A program made the position numbers and the translations under genes. This document shows positions 1 through 4,933 of a stretch of DNA of 6,521 bases, piece by piece (position 1 is the first letter of the stretch; every line of letters starts with the position of its first letter). Origin of the DNA: Bacillota bacterium (GTDB lineage: Bacteria > Bacillota > Bacilli > Tumebacillales > Effusibacillaceae); the NCBI GenBank assembly GCA_020059765.1, contig JAGVBM010000419.1, positions 1-6,521 on the forward strand, in the 5' to 3' direction. Under the pieces are notes generated by a model, which was given only the letters and a program-made list of their open reading frames with translations, did not search any database and had not been told where the DNA came from.

Positions 1-619
1 ATTCTTCTTTCCAGTGCGGCAAGGCTTTTCCCGTCAATTCGTCCATGGTGTACAGCGGCAAATGAGGATAGATCCGTTCCCAATCGAGTAGATCAACGTT
101 TTGCATGACGCGGCCGCTGGTCATATACTGCCAACAGACATGAAAGGGCATCGGGATGCCGGTCGGACTTTCCACGAAAGGATCGGAAGGAGATACGGCG
201 CTGATCATGGTTCGCAAATGCGGCGGTTGGGCAAGGGCGGTCAGCCACTGAATGCGGGCCAGATAGGAACCGCCCATCGTGCCCACGTCTCCTGTGCACC
301 AAGATTGGGCAGCCGCCCATTCAATACTGTCGTATCCGTCTTGTGCTTCGTTGAAATAGGGAACGAATTCTCCGTCCGAGTCACCGCGCCCCCGGACATC
401 CATGATGATATAGACATATCCGTGGGAAGCGTAATAGAGGCCGTTTTGGTGGATCTCCGTACCCGTTTTTCCATAGGGGGTACGAACGACAATCGCTGGA
501 AAACGGGAGTCGAAGCGAGGCCGGTAAATATCGGCGGATAAAGGGATACCGTCTCGCATGGGGATTCGAACATCCCGATCAATTTGAACCTCAAATGTTC
601 CGTGAACAGGGTCAGACAT
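1..619 (-). CDS. CocE/NonD family alpha/beta hydrolase, N-terminal part (runs off the left edge)
   Basis: Partial gene: 206 codons read without a stop from ATG at 619 to the window edge. The family (cocaine esterase, X-Pro dipeptidyl-peptidase S15-like acylases) hydrolyses ester or amide bonds; the natural substrate cannot be told from this part. Visible family marks in order: the opening beta segment 'VRIPMRDGIPLSADIYRP' (residues 17-34), 'VVRTPYGK' (44-51) with Tyr49 at the oxyanion-hole tyrosine of cocaine esterase, 'IIMDVRGRGDSDGEF' (71-85), 'DGYDSIEW' (94-101), and the nucleophile elbow 'GTMGGSYLA' with Ser118 as the expected catalytic serine. The Asp and His of the triad and the C-terminal jelly-roll domain lie outside; full family members are usually near 550-600 aa. 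The start is set by GGAGG (rc 629-633), 9 nt upstream. No signal peptide, so probably cytoplasmic. It lies 131 bp downstream of the sirtuin gene on the same strand. Family call is firm, specificity unknown. Confidence 0.9.
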   Translation of the reverse strand, partial: MSDPVHGTFEVQIDRDVRIPMRDGIPLSADIYRPRFDSRFPAIVVRTPYGKTGTEIHQNGLYYASHGYVYIIMDVRGRGDSDGEFVPYFNEAQDGYDSIEWAAAQSWCTGDVGTMGGSYLARIQWLTALAQPPHLRTMISAVSPSDPFVESPTGIPMPFHVCWQYMTSGRVMQNVDLLDWERIYPHLPLYTMDELTGKALPHWKEE

Positions 620-703
620 CACTGGATTCCTCCATTTCAATGAAAGGAAGATATTGTCAGTCTATTTCCAATATAGCAATAAGAACGGGAGAAAGATAGT
701 ATC

Positions 704-729
704 AACTCGGGCTATTTCTACCCGCAGTT
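704..729 (-). terminator. hairpin downstream of the sirtuin gene, possible weak terminator
   Basis: AACTCGGG (704-711) pairs with CCCG (721-724) and AGTT (726-729), giving 8 pairs with one bulged C and a 9-nt loop. It sits 22 bp after the sirtuin stop codon. On the minus strand the following bases are only moderately T-rich, so it may attenuate rather than stop transcription, and read-through into the hydrolase gene is possible. Confidence 0.35.
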
Positions 730-750
730 AAGATGTCGGGATGCAGCAGC

Positions 751-1485
751 CTACATACTCAGAACCTGGTCGATCGCCTGCAAAAGGTTTCCCGCTTGTC
801 CGTGAATCGCCAGATCAAACAGGGAGTCCATTTCCGTCGGTTCGGCATTGAGAATCGCGACACGTCCTAGGGTCAGGGCAGGCAACTGATTGACTGGATA
901 CACCTGCAAACTTGTGCCGATGACCAACAGCAATTCGGCACGGGAAACCGCTGCCAGAGCGGCATTCCAGACGTCTTCCGGCAGCATTTCCCCGAATAAC
1001 ACCACATCCGGACGAAGGGGACCGCTGCAATATCGGCAGGGGATTCCCTGCAGAAAATCAGTCTTCTCAGCCGGCGCCTCACAATCATGACAGCGCACCG
1101 AGTGAATCGATCCGTGCAGTTCAAATACATCCAAACTTCCCGCATGCTGATGCAATCCATCAACATTTTGCGTGGCAAGGGTCTGGATCAGACCGCGCCG
1201 CTGCCAGTCGGACAATACATAGTGTCCCTGGTGGGGCTTTACTTGTTCCAATCCTTTGATGCGCCGACTGTAGAATTCATGAAAAAGGGGGTAGTTTTCC
1301 TGCAGGGCTGCAACGGCAGCAACTGTGCGTGGGTCGATGTTCTGCCACCAGCCGTTTTTCGAACGAAAATCGGGAACGCCGCTTTCCGTAGACATTCCGG
1401 CGCCGGTCAACACCATAGTGTATCTGGATTCTTTCAGCCAATCTGCAAGCCGTTCAAAGTTGGGCTGCTCGGAATGAAGGATCAT
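751..1485 (-). CDS. Sir2-family (sirtuin) NAD-dependent protein deacylase
   Basis: Complete 244-aa cytoplasmic sirtuin (bacterial members are called CobB or SrtN). It removes acetyl or other acyl groups from lysines using NAD+, giving nicotinamide and O-acyl-ADP-ribose. Motifs in order: the NAD-binding loop 'GAGMSTESGVPDFRS' (28-42), 'TQNVDGLH' (105-112), catalytic His124 in 'ELHGS', a structural zinc site of four cysteines (C132, C135, C150, C153), 'GTSLQVYPV' (190-198), and 'NAEPT' (213-217). Length is normal for the family and no key residue is missing. Start ATG at 1485 has AGAGGAAG (rc 1495-1502) 9 nt upstream. 'FYSRR' places Tyr72 and Arg75 about 50 residues before the catalytic His, similar to the Y-x-x-R pair of class III sirtuins that remove succinyl or malonyl groups; that alignment is by eye. 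No acetyl-CoA synthetase or acetyltransferase partner is visible nearby. Upstream lies a broken small membrane gene on the same strand, 42 bp away. Confidence 0.96.
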   Translation of the reverse strand: MILHSEQPNFERLADWLKESRYTMVLTGAGMSTESGVPDFRSKNGWWQNIDPRTVAAVAALQENYPLFHEFYSRRIKGLEQVKPHQGHYVLSDWQRRGLIQTLATQNVDGLHQHAGSLDVFELHGSIHSVRCHDCEAPAEKTDFLQGIPCRYCSGPLRPDVVLFGEMLPEDVWNAALAAVSRAELLLVIGTSLQVYPVNQLPALTLGRVAILNAEPTEMDSLFDLAIHGQAGNLLQAIDQVLSM

Positions 1486-1527
1486 CTTGGCTCACTTCCT
1501 CTCGGTTATTGTTGACTGTATTTCAAT

Positions 1528-1812
1528 TTAATTCGAATCATTATTTTTTCGTTTGCTTTTTATCCACGCTCTAATACCTGAAAATATTGTGATAACTCCA
1601 AAAAATGTTGCATAAAGCATAGCACCGATTGCCTAGCTAATCCCGTCTGTTTCGTATGCAAACCATATCAAGGAACTCAAACAGCATAATGCCAGACTGA
1701 TTGCAGTTGAATATATATAGGCTCTCAACGGATGAAATCTTCTATTGAGTTCGGCAGATGAAAAAAATAAAATAAGGAGCCATATCAAATAGAACATAAT
1801 GTGAGTAAGCAA
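1528..1812 (-). pseudogene. small multi-TM membrane protein gene interrupted by an amber codon
   Basis: A reading frame of 95 codons counting the terminal TAA at 1530-1528 contains one internal TAG at 1635-1633. Read through it, the product is a small membrane protein: a first hydrophobic helix ('FYLIWLLILFFSS'), a short basic loop ('ELNRRFHPLR'), a second helix ('STAISLALCCLSSLIWF'), then after the TAG a third helix ('AIGAMLYATFFGVITIFSGI') and a basic, hydrophilic tail ('RAWIKSKRKNNDSN'). Continuity of helix pattern and tail across the stop argues for a recently inactivated gene rather than chance. The likely start is TTG at 1812-1810, with AAGGTGAT roughly 8 nt upstream; ATG at 1797 is the alternative but lacks a good ribosome binding site. 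It precedes the sirtuin on the same strand by 42 bp, so they may have been co-transcribed. I do not recognise the family. A truncated two-helix protein (59 aa from the TTG, 54 from the ATG) could still be made. Confidence 0.5.
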
Positions 1813-1819
1813 CAGATCA

Positions 1820-1891
1820 TCACCTTCTATTTCTAAATTTCAACACCCATAAAACAATTCCAAATAACGAAAATACTTTAATAGGGGAAGT
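1820..1891 (-). other. possible C-terminal relic of a membrane protein
   Basis: A 23-codon stretch ending at TGA (1822-1820) reads as 'TSPIKVFSLFGIVLWVLKF' followed by RNRR: one hydrophobic helix with a basic end, like the C-terminus of a small membrane protein. Its stop lies within the ribosome binding site of the next gene (TTG at 1812), a spacing typical of translationally coupled genes. It is preceded in frame by a TGA, so any gene it belonged to is broken. It is short and could be chance. Confidence 0.22.
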
Positions 1892-1944
1892 TCACTTAGT
1901 TCGAGTATTCAGGTTTATCAATTTCGAATCCATCTTATGTAATA

Positions 1945-2045
1945 CTATCCCAGTTACTACTTAGCAGTACGAAAGAAACCTCGATTCTCCACCGTTTCAC
2001 GTAGGCCATCAACGTATCCTTAGGAGCATCCACTAATATTCGTCT
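1945..2045 (-). pseudogene. decayed DDE transposase fragment (IS4-like, DDE_Tnp_1 type)
   Basis: Minus-strand reading from 2045 gives 'RRILVDAPKDTLMAYVKRWRIEVSF'. The Y-V-K-R-W-R-I-E-V-S-F block is characteristic of the C-terminal catalytic region of IS4-like DDE transposases, where the Glu of RWRIE is the last acidic residue of the DDE triad. After F the frame breaks: shifting by one base at 1971 restores R-T-A-K, then stops at 1959-1957 and 1956-1954, then L-G, then a further stop. Intact relatives read roughly F-R-x-A-K-Q-Y-L-G here, so a one-base deletion and at least two nonsense changes are visible. The N-terminal two thirds of the transposase are absent and I could not define terminal inverted repeats. 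It is inactive and marks an old insertion next to the truncated plus-strand gene. Confidence 0.72.
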
Positions 2046-2150
2046 TTAATATAGACTCGGTTAAGGGAGGAAGAGTACTGGACCCCTAGTGCAGGGTGGT
2101 CAAGTGCGCCAGATAGTACAATTGCCCCTTATTGGGGAAATACCTCGATC

Positions 2151-2630
2151 TTGGAATATAAGGATTCTTATACGCACCACTTAAAACCAATGGCAAGATT
2201 TCATTTTAATCAATCAGCTATAAATAATATTAAAGATGATGGGCAGTGGTACGATTATTATTATACCTTTGATAGTTCCATCAACAATGAATACGATACA
2301 ACACTTAATGCCGATATTACTCAGTTAAGATCAACATTACCAAATCCCCATTTTGATGTTGACGATGATCCTGAGAACTCTTTTGGTCAACAAGTTGGAA
2401 ACGGGTACAATGACGAAACGGAAGTAACCTGTCTTGACAAATATAATTTGTTGGCTGAAACAGACTATCGATTCGAATCGTATTACAAAGTTGTGGGCTA
2501 TGCAAATAATTACTTTGAACATTCATCAACAATGAGTTGGTATGATAGCGTTTCTGGTGAGTACCAAAGTACAGGACGTGCTGGTGCTTATCAATGGCAT
2601 TATGGGAGATGGTATACTCCCCAATTTTAA
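2151..2630 (+). CDS. extracellular-type protein of unknown function, probably 5'-truncated
   Basis: The family is not recognised. The reading frame ends at TAA 2630 and is open back to a stop at 2052-2054; TTG at 2151 is the best available start (160 codons with stop), with a weak GGGGAA about 10 nt upstream. The residues before it ('EEYWTPSAGWSSAPDSTIAPYWGNTS') are as aromatic-, Ser- and Gly-rich as the rest, which suggests that the true gene began further upstream. The protein is rich in Tyr, Trp, Asp and Asn, has one Cys and no membrane segment. It holds an acidic run 'FDVDDDPENSFGQQVGNGYN' that could bind calcium (inference), and ends 'WHYGRWYTPQF'. The composition resembles the mature part of secreted Bacilli proteins, yet no signal peptide remains. 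A dead transposase lies directly upstream, so loss of the 5' end by insertion or deletion is the simple explanation. The exported 202-aa gene follows after 49 bp. Confidence 0.5.
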   Translation: MEYKDSYTHHLKPMARFHFNQSAINNIKDDGQWYDYYYTFDSSINNEYDTTLNADITQLRSTLPNPHFDVDDDPENSFGQQVGNGYNDETEVTCLDKYNLLAETDYRFESYYKVVGYANNYFEHSSTMSWYDSVSGEYQSTGRAGAYQWHYGRWYTPQF

Positions 2631-2679
2631 AGGACATCAAGAGTACAGAATGTAATTGAAATTAGAGGAGATGATTACG

Positions 2680-3288
2680 TTGAGCCGTAAGACAATGTTA
2701 ATAGCAGGCGTTTTGGCTGTCACCTTTGGTGTTGGGGTCGTAAGTGCTACTACGACTTTAACACAAAAACCAAAATTCAATCCCTTTCAAGCAGTAGAAA
2801 AGGTAAGAACGAAAGATGGTCTTTTGAACTATAAAAAAGAAAATGATGGAAAGTTGAACAATCTTAAGAATCAACTTGCACAAGAGGAATCTGTATTTGT
2901 TACCATTACACTCACAAAAACTTTTAATCAAAATGAATTGGAAAAATTTATTACTGATTATAATTTGAAAGTACAACACGTGATAGCAAGAGATATTGAA
3001 AAAAGCACGGGTCTAAGGGGAACTTCCATTATGTCTCCTAATAAAGATGGCAAAATCAGCTATGATAAGTTACATGAGATGATTAATCGTAATGATGCGG
3101 TTTTTAAAGGATTCATCGAAATCGTTGCTGATGTTCCTGTAGCTAAATTACAATCCTTAGAAACTGATAAATCAGTATTTTTAGTAGATCCTTCTGGAGA
3201 TCCTCACTTGGTTGAAAATCCAAAAAAGAAATATATGCACGGAGTCTTCTGGGATTTAGAGAACAAAAATATGATTTTGGAACAATAA
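2680..3288 (+). CDS. exported protein of unknown function (Sec signal peptide), 202 aa
   Basis: Start is TTG at 2680, set by AGAGGAG (2664-2670) with a 9-nt gap; TTG at 2656 would place that ribosome binding site inside the gene. The N-terminus 'MSRKTMLIAGVLAVTFGVG' then V-V-S-A is a textbook Sec signal peptide: a short basic n-region, a hydrophobic core, and V-S-A at -3 to -1, with cleavage expected after Ala23. The mature part is hydrophilic and Lys-rich, with a linker (about 24-70) then an alpha/beta-looking domain starting 'VFVTITLTKTFNQNELEKFI' and containing 'FKGFIEIVADVPVAKL', where two beta strands flank helices. That layout loosely recalls small ferredoxin-like extracellular domains such as peptidase propeptides/I9 inhibitors or anti-sigma regulatory domains, but I cannot assign one. 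There are no Cys residues or lipobox. It sits 49 bp after the truncated aromatic-rich gene and probably shares its transcript. Codon use is AT-rich, unlike the aminotransferase and sirtuin genes. Confidence 0.85.
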   Translation: MSRKTMLIAGVLAVTFGVGVVSATTTLTQKPKFNPFQAVEKVRTKDGLLNYKKENDGKLNNLKNQLAQEESVFVTITLTKTFNQNELEKFITDYNLKVQHVIARDIEKSTGLRGTSIMSPNKDGKISYDKLHEMINRNDAVFKGFIEIVADVPVAKLQSLETDKSVFLVDPSGDPHLVENPKKKYMHGVFWDLENKNMILEQ

Positions 3289-3297
3289 TAGTTGCTT

Positions 3298-3320
3298 CAG
3301 ACTTCCATGTTGGAGGGCTG
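3298..3320 (+). terminator. imperfect hairpin after the exported-protein gene
   Basis: CAGACTTCC (3298-3306) faces GGAGGGCTG (3312-3320) across a 5-nt loop, with one mismatch and one G-T pair. It begins 9 bp after the stop at 3288. The following sequence is only mildly T-rich, so termination would be weak and the next gene could be reached by read-through. Confidence 0.3.
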
Positions 3321-3406
3321 TTAGTTATAAATCTTTACCGTCTAAAGTGAAAATAGGAGAGAAATACAGCAAGCAAATCGTCAATAACCGTTTGGAGAGT
3401 CAACAA

Positions 3407-3886
3407 ATGAAAAGACCAATGCTTAAATTCATGATTATTCTAGCTTTTGGGATACTTGTCGTGCTTCCTGTCAGCAACTCCCTTACTTCATGGTATGGAA
3501 CGCCTTATTTGTCTCCCTATGTGAATACGAATTTATTACAAAATGACATGGATCATATTCATTTCGTGTATTTTCTTGAGTCCAACCAAAAAATTTCCGA
3601 GAGAAAGCTTCTTATAGAAGATAAGGAAGAGATTAAGCGATTACTCGAAGATTTGCAATCGACGTGGAATACGAACTTAGTAAGCCCCCCTATGAATGAA
3701 AAAAGCTATGATATTCTTTTCGATGAGGACTCCGATCCGGAAAAAATTAATGGAATGATCACTTATTTTCCTGAAACGGATAGAATTCGATTCCGTTTAC
3801 GGGAATTCAGTACTTTTTCACTTACATCCAGTGAAGAACTGAAAAAGCTGATGAACAAAGAGCAACAAACCGGCAAAAGCCCATAA
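3407..3886 (+). CDS. membrane-anchored or exported protein of unknown function, 159 aa
   Basis: Start ATG at 3407 has GGAGAG (3394-3399) 7 nt upstream; the frame can be read back to GTG at 3347 but that start has no proper ribosome binding site and would bury the hydrophobic segment 20 residues in. The N-terminus 'MKRPMLKFMIILAFGILVVL' is a basic end followed by one hydrophobic helix (about 6-22), then 'PVSNSLTSWYGTPYLSPY'. This is a signal anchor or an uncleaved signal peptide, as no clear A-x-A site or lipobox follows. The outer part (about 45-159) is acidic and alternates strands and helices: 'HIHFVYFLESNQ', a charged helix 'EDKEEIKRLLEDLQS', then 'MITYFPETDRIRFRLREF' and a final Lys/Gln-rich tail. 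I do not recognise the domain. It follows the exported 202-aa gene by 118 bp and is closed by a terminator that includes its stop codon. Confidence 0.8.
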   Translation: MKRPMLKFMIILAFGILVVLPVSNSLTSWYGTPYLSPYVNTNLLQNDMDHIHFVYFLESNQKISERKLLIEDKEEIKRLLEDLQSTWNTNLVSPPMNEKSYDILFDEDSDPEKINGMITYFPETDRIRFRLREFSTFSLTSSEELKKLMNKEQQTGKSP

Positions 3887-3906
3887 GGAGGGCAGTCGGT
3901 TTTTTT
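3867..3906 (+). terminator. Rho-independent terminator overlapping the stop codon
   Basis: AAACCG (3867-3872) pairs with CGGTTT (3897-3902) and GCCC (3879-3882) with GGGC (3890-3893), separated by a small internal loop, followed by a run of seven T (3900-3906). The stem takes in the last codons and the TAA (3884-3886) of the 159-aa gene, which marks the end of the exported-protein group. Confidence 0.7.
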
Positions 3907-3950
3907 CGTTACCGTTTGGTCTCTTTCCGACAAATTCAAATCGATGCCCT

Positions 3951-4082
3951 CAGCGCATAGCAGTTATATTACATAATCTGGATGATGTGTACCGATCGGT
4001 CAAAGAAAGGGGACATCACATGGAGTTTCATTAGGCCGAACCTTCTTCGGGTACAATGGCAATGTTGACAGAAACAAGTTGA
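3951..4082 (+). pseudogene. possible relic of a VOC/glyoxalase-superfamily gene
   Basis: One plus-strand frame reads 'NLDDVYRSVKERGHHMEFH', a TAG at 4032-4034, then 'AEPSSGTMAMLTETS' and TGA at 4080-4082. The order 'D-x-V-Y-x-x-x-K-E-R-G' then a short gap then 'G-T-M-A-M-L-T' is like the C-terminal half of vicinal-oxygen-chelate proteins, where a helix with the K-x-R-G end is followed by a strand ending in the D-P-x-G-N motif. That last motif is missing and no start or N-terminal half can be found, so if real this is an inactive remnant. AAAGGGGACATCACATG around 4005-4022 also mimics a ribosome binding site and start, but it yields only four codons. Resemblance judged by eye over about 35 residues. 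Confidence 0.32.
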
Positions 4083-4098
4083 TAGCAATTATTCGATG

Positions 4099-4130
4099 TT
4101 GATCAGAATAATTTCTCGATCTGTTATAAT
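4099..4130 (+). promoter_or_regulatory. extended -10 promoter of the toxin-antitoxin operon
   Basis: TATAAT at 4125-4130 is a perfect -10 box and is preceded by TG at 4122-4123, giving the extended TGnTATAAT form. A TTGATC -35-like box lies at 4099-4104, but the 20-bp spacer is long, so the extended -10 probably does most of the work. Transcription would start near 4137, about 36 bp before the antitoxin start codon. Confidence 0.7.
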
Positions 4131-4146
4131 GTAATTACGTTCGAAC
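4131..4146 (+). promoter_or_regulatory. candidate operator: two abutting 8-bp palindromes
   Basis: GTAATTAC (4131-4138) and GTTCGAAC (4139-4146) are each perfect 8-bp palindromes and lie back to back directly after the -10 box, over the expected transcription start. Type II antitoxins normally repress their own operon by binding palindromes at the promoter, so this is the best candidate site for the AbrB-type antitoxin (inference). Confidence 0.45.
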
Positions 4147-4172
4147 ATACTATGTAGAAAGGAGAATACGAA

Positions 4173-4442
4173 ATGAGTGTGATTGAACTGGACAATAAAG
4201 AATATAGTCGCAAAGTAACTCGCGTGGGCAATAGTATAGGGATCACCATACCGAACGAATTTGTTCAGGACCAGGGCATCCAGCCAGGTGACGAATATCG
4301 GGTTATAGTCAATGATCAAGGAGATATTATCCTCAGACGCGCGACCAGAATTCCTGAAAACGTGCGACCGGAAGTGCTCAACCTTTTCGCTGAAACCTTT
4401 CTGGAGTATGAAGATGTCTTGAGGACCTTAAGAGACAAATGA
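4173..4442 (+). CDS. AbrB/MazE/SpoVT-fold antitoxin
   Basis: Complete 89-aa protein. Residues about 11-56 form the swapped-hairpin AbrB DNA-binding domain: 'SRKVTRVGNSIGITIPNEF' (12-30) followed by 'GIQPGDEYRVIV' (35-46) and 'GDIILRR' (50-56), the usual pattern with the V-G-N-S turn, the I-P core and the G-D-x-V/Y strand. Such domains act as dimers and here should bind the operon promoter. The C-terminal tail (about 59-89), with the acidic, hydrophobic helix 'EVLNLFAETFLEYEDVL', is the likely toxin-binding part that blocks the Doc active site (inference). Start ATG at 4173 has AAAGGAG (4158-4164) 8 nt upstream. The last four bases ATGA are shared with the toxin start, the tight coupling expected of a toxin-antitoxin pair. 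The best-known Doc partner is Phd, which has a different fold; AbrB-type partners are also seen in Bacilli. Confidence 0.92.
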   Translation: MSVIELDNKEYSRKVTRVGNSIGITIPNEFVQDQGIQPGDEYRVIVNDQGDIILRRATRIPENVRPEVLNLFAETFLEYEDVLRTLRDK

Positions 4443-4849
4443 CCCAGTATCTCACTGTCGAAGAGATCATTATTATGAACGTTGCACTCATGAAACAGAC
4501 CAGTCCCAATGAGCAAGTCGGCGTGAAAGATATAGGATTGTTGAAATCTGCAGATGCCCGTCCGCAGGCTACGTTTGATGGCGCCGATCTGTACCCGACA
4601 TTTTTTCTGAAAGCTGCAGCGCTCATGCAATCATTGGCACAAAATCATTCGTTCCATAACGCCAATAAACGGACCGCTTTTTCAGCGACGGTGGTCTTCT
4701 TGAAACTGAACGGCTATAACCTCAAATTATCACATGACGATGCAGTTCAGTATGCCCTGGACGTAACAAATGGTGTTATTGACGTGGAACGGTCATCAGT
4801 GATTTTGCAGGCTCATTCGAAGCCTCGGATCCAGCAATCCCTTCCTTGA
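4439..4849 (+). CDS. doc: Doc-family (death-on-curing, Fic-fold) toxin
   Basis: Complete 136-aa toxin. Doc proteins are small Fic-fold enzymes; the P1 prototype phosphorylates elongation factor Tu and so stops translation. Signature seen: 'HSFHNANKR' at 70-78, matching H-x-F-x-(D/N)-x-N-K-R with His70 as the general base and Lys77-Arg78 at the nucleotide site. It carries the Doc-type Lys rather than the Gly of AMP-transferring Fic enzymes, so kinase-type activity is the better guess. Upstream are the family marks 'LTVEEIIIMN' (5-14) and 'GLLKSADARPQATFDG' (33-48), and downstream 'TAFSATVVFLKLNGY' (79-93). Length is normal for Doc (about 125-140 aa). Asn74 replaces the Asp of P1 Doc, an accepted variant. 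The ATG overlaps the antitoxin stop by ATGA, so translation is coupled and there is no strong ribosome binding site of its own. A strong terminator follows 17 bp after the stop. Confidence 0.93.
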   Translation: MTQYLTVEEIIIMNVALMKQTSPNEQVGVKDIGLLKSADARPQATFDGADLYPTFFLKAAALMQSLAQNHSFHNANKRTAFSATVVFLKLNGYNLKLSHDDAVQYALDVTNGVIDVERSSVILQAHSKPRIQQSLP

Positions 4850-4865
4850 TCGGAAAATAATGAGT

Positions 4866-4906
4866 AAGCCGTCGGCCCGAGATCTGATCTCTGCCGACGG
4901 CTTTTT
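4866..4906 (+). terminator. strong terminator between the convergent toxin and aminotransferase genes
   Basis: AAGCCGTCGGC (4866-4876) pairs perfectly with GCCGACGGCTT (4893-4903), and inside it GAGAT (4879-4883) pairs with ATCTC (4887-4891), giving a long extended hairpin. Five T (4902-4906) follow on the plus strand. On the minus strand the bases after the stem are A/T-rich but less T-rich, so it probably also helps end the aminotransferase transcript. Confidence 0.85.
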
Positions 4907-4933
4907 AGAGGCCGCTTGATGGCTGGCCGGTGC

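Noticed and set aside
101..541. Long plus-strand open frame opposite the hydrolase gene
   Set aside because: It is the antisense shadow of the CocE/NonD gene, whose motifs and ribosome binding site are clear; no ribosome binding site or known domain in the plus-strand frame.
1087..1515. 142-codon plus-strand frame opposite the sirtuin
   Set aside because: Antisense shadow of the sirtuin gene, with no independent start signal or domain.
2081..2101. GACC...GGTC inverted repeat near the transposase relic, as a possible IS terminal repeat or attachment site
   Set aside because: Short and interrupted, with no matching copy found on the other side of the relic.
2121..2141. CCCC-TTATT-GGGG hairpin
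   Set aside because: Only four GC pairs plus a mismatch, inside apparent coding sequence and without a T run; not supportable as a terminator or IS end.
4089..4120. GATC-containing imperfect palindrome (GATCAGA...TCTCGATC) upstream of the -10 box as an operator
   Set aside because: Too many mismatches in the arms; the two perfect palindromes after the -10 box are better candidates.
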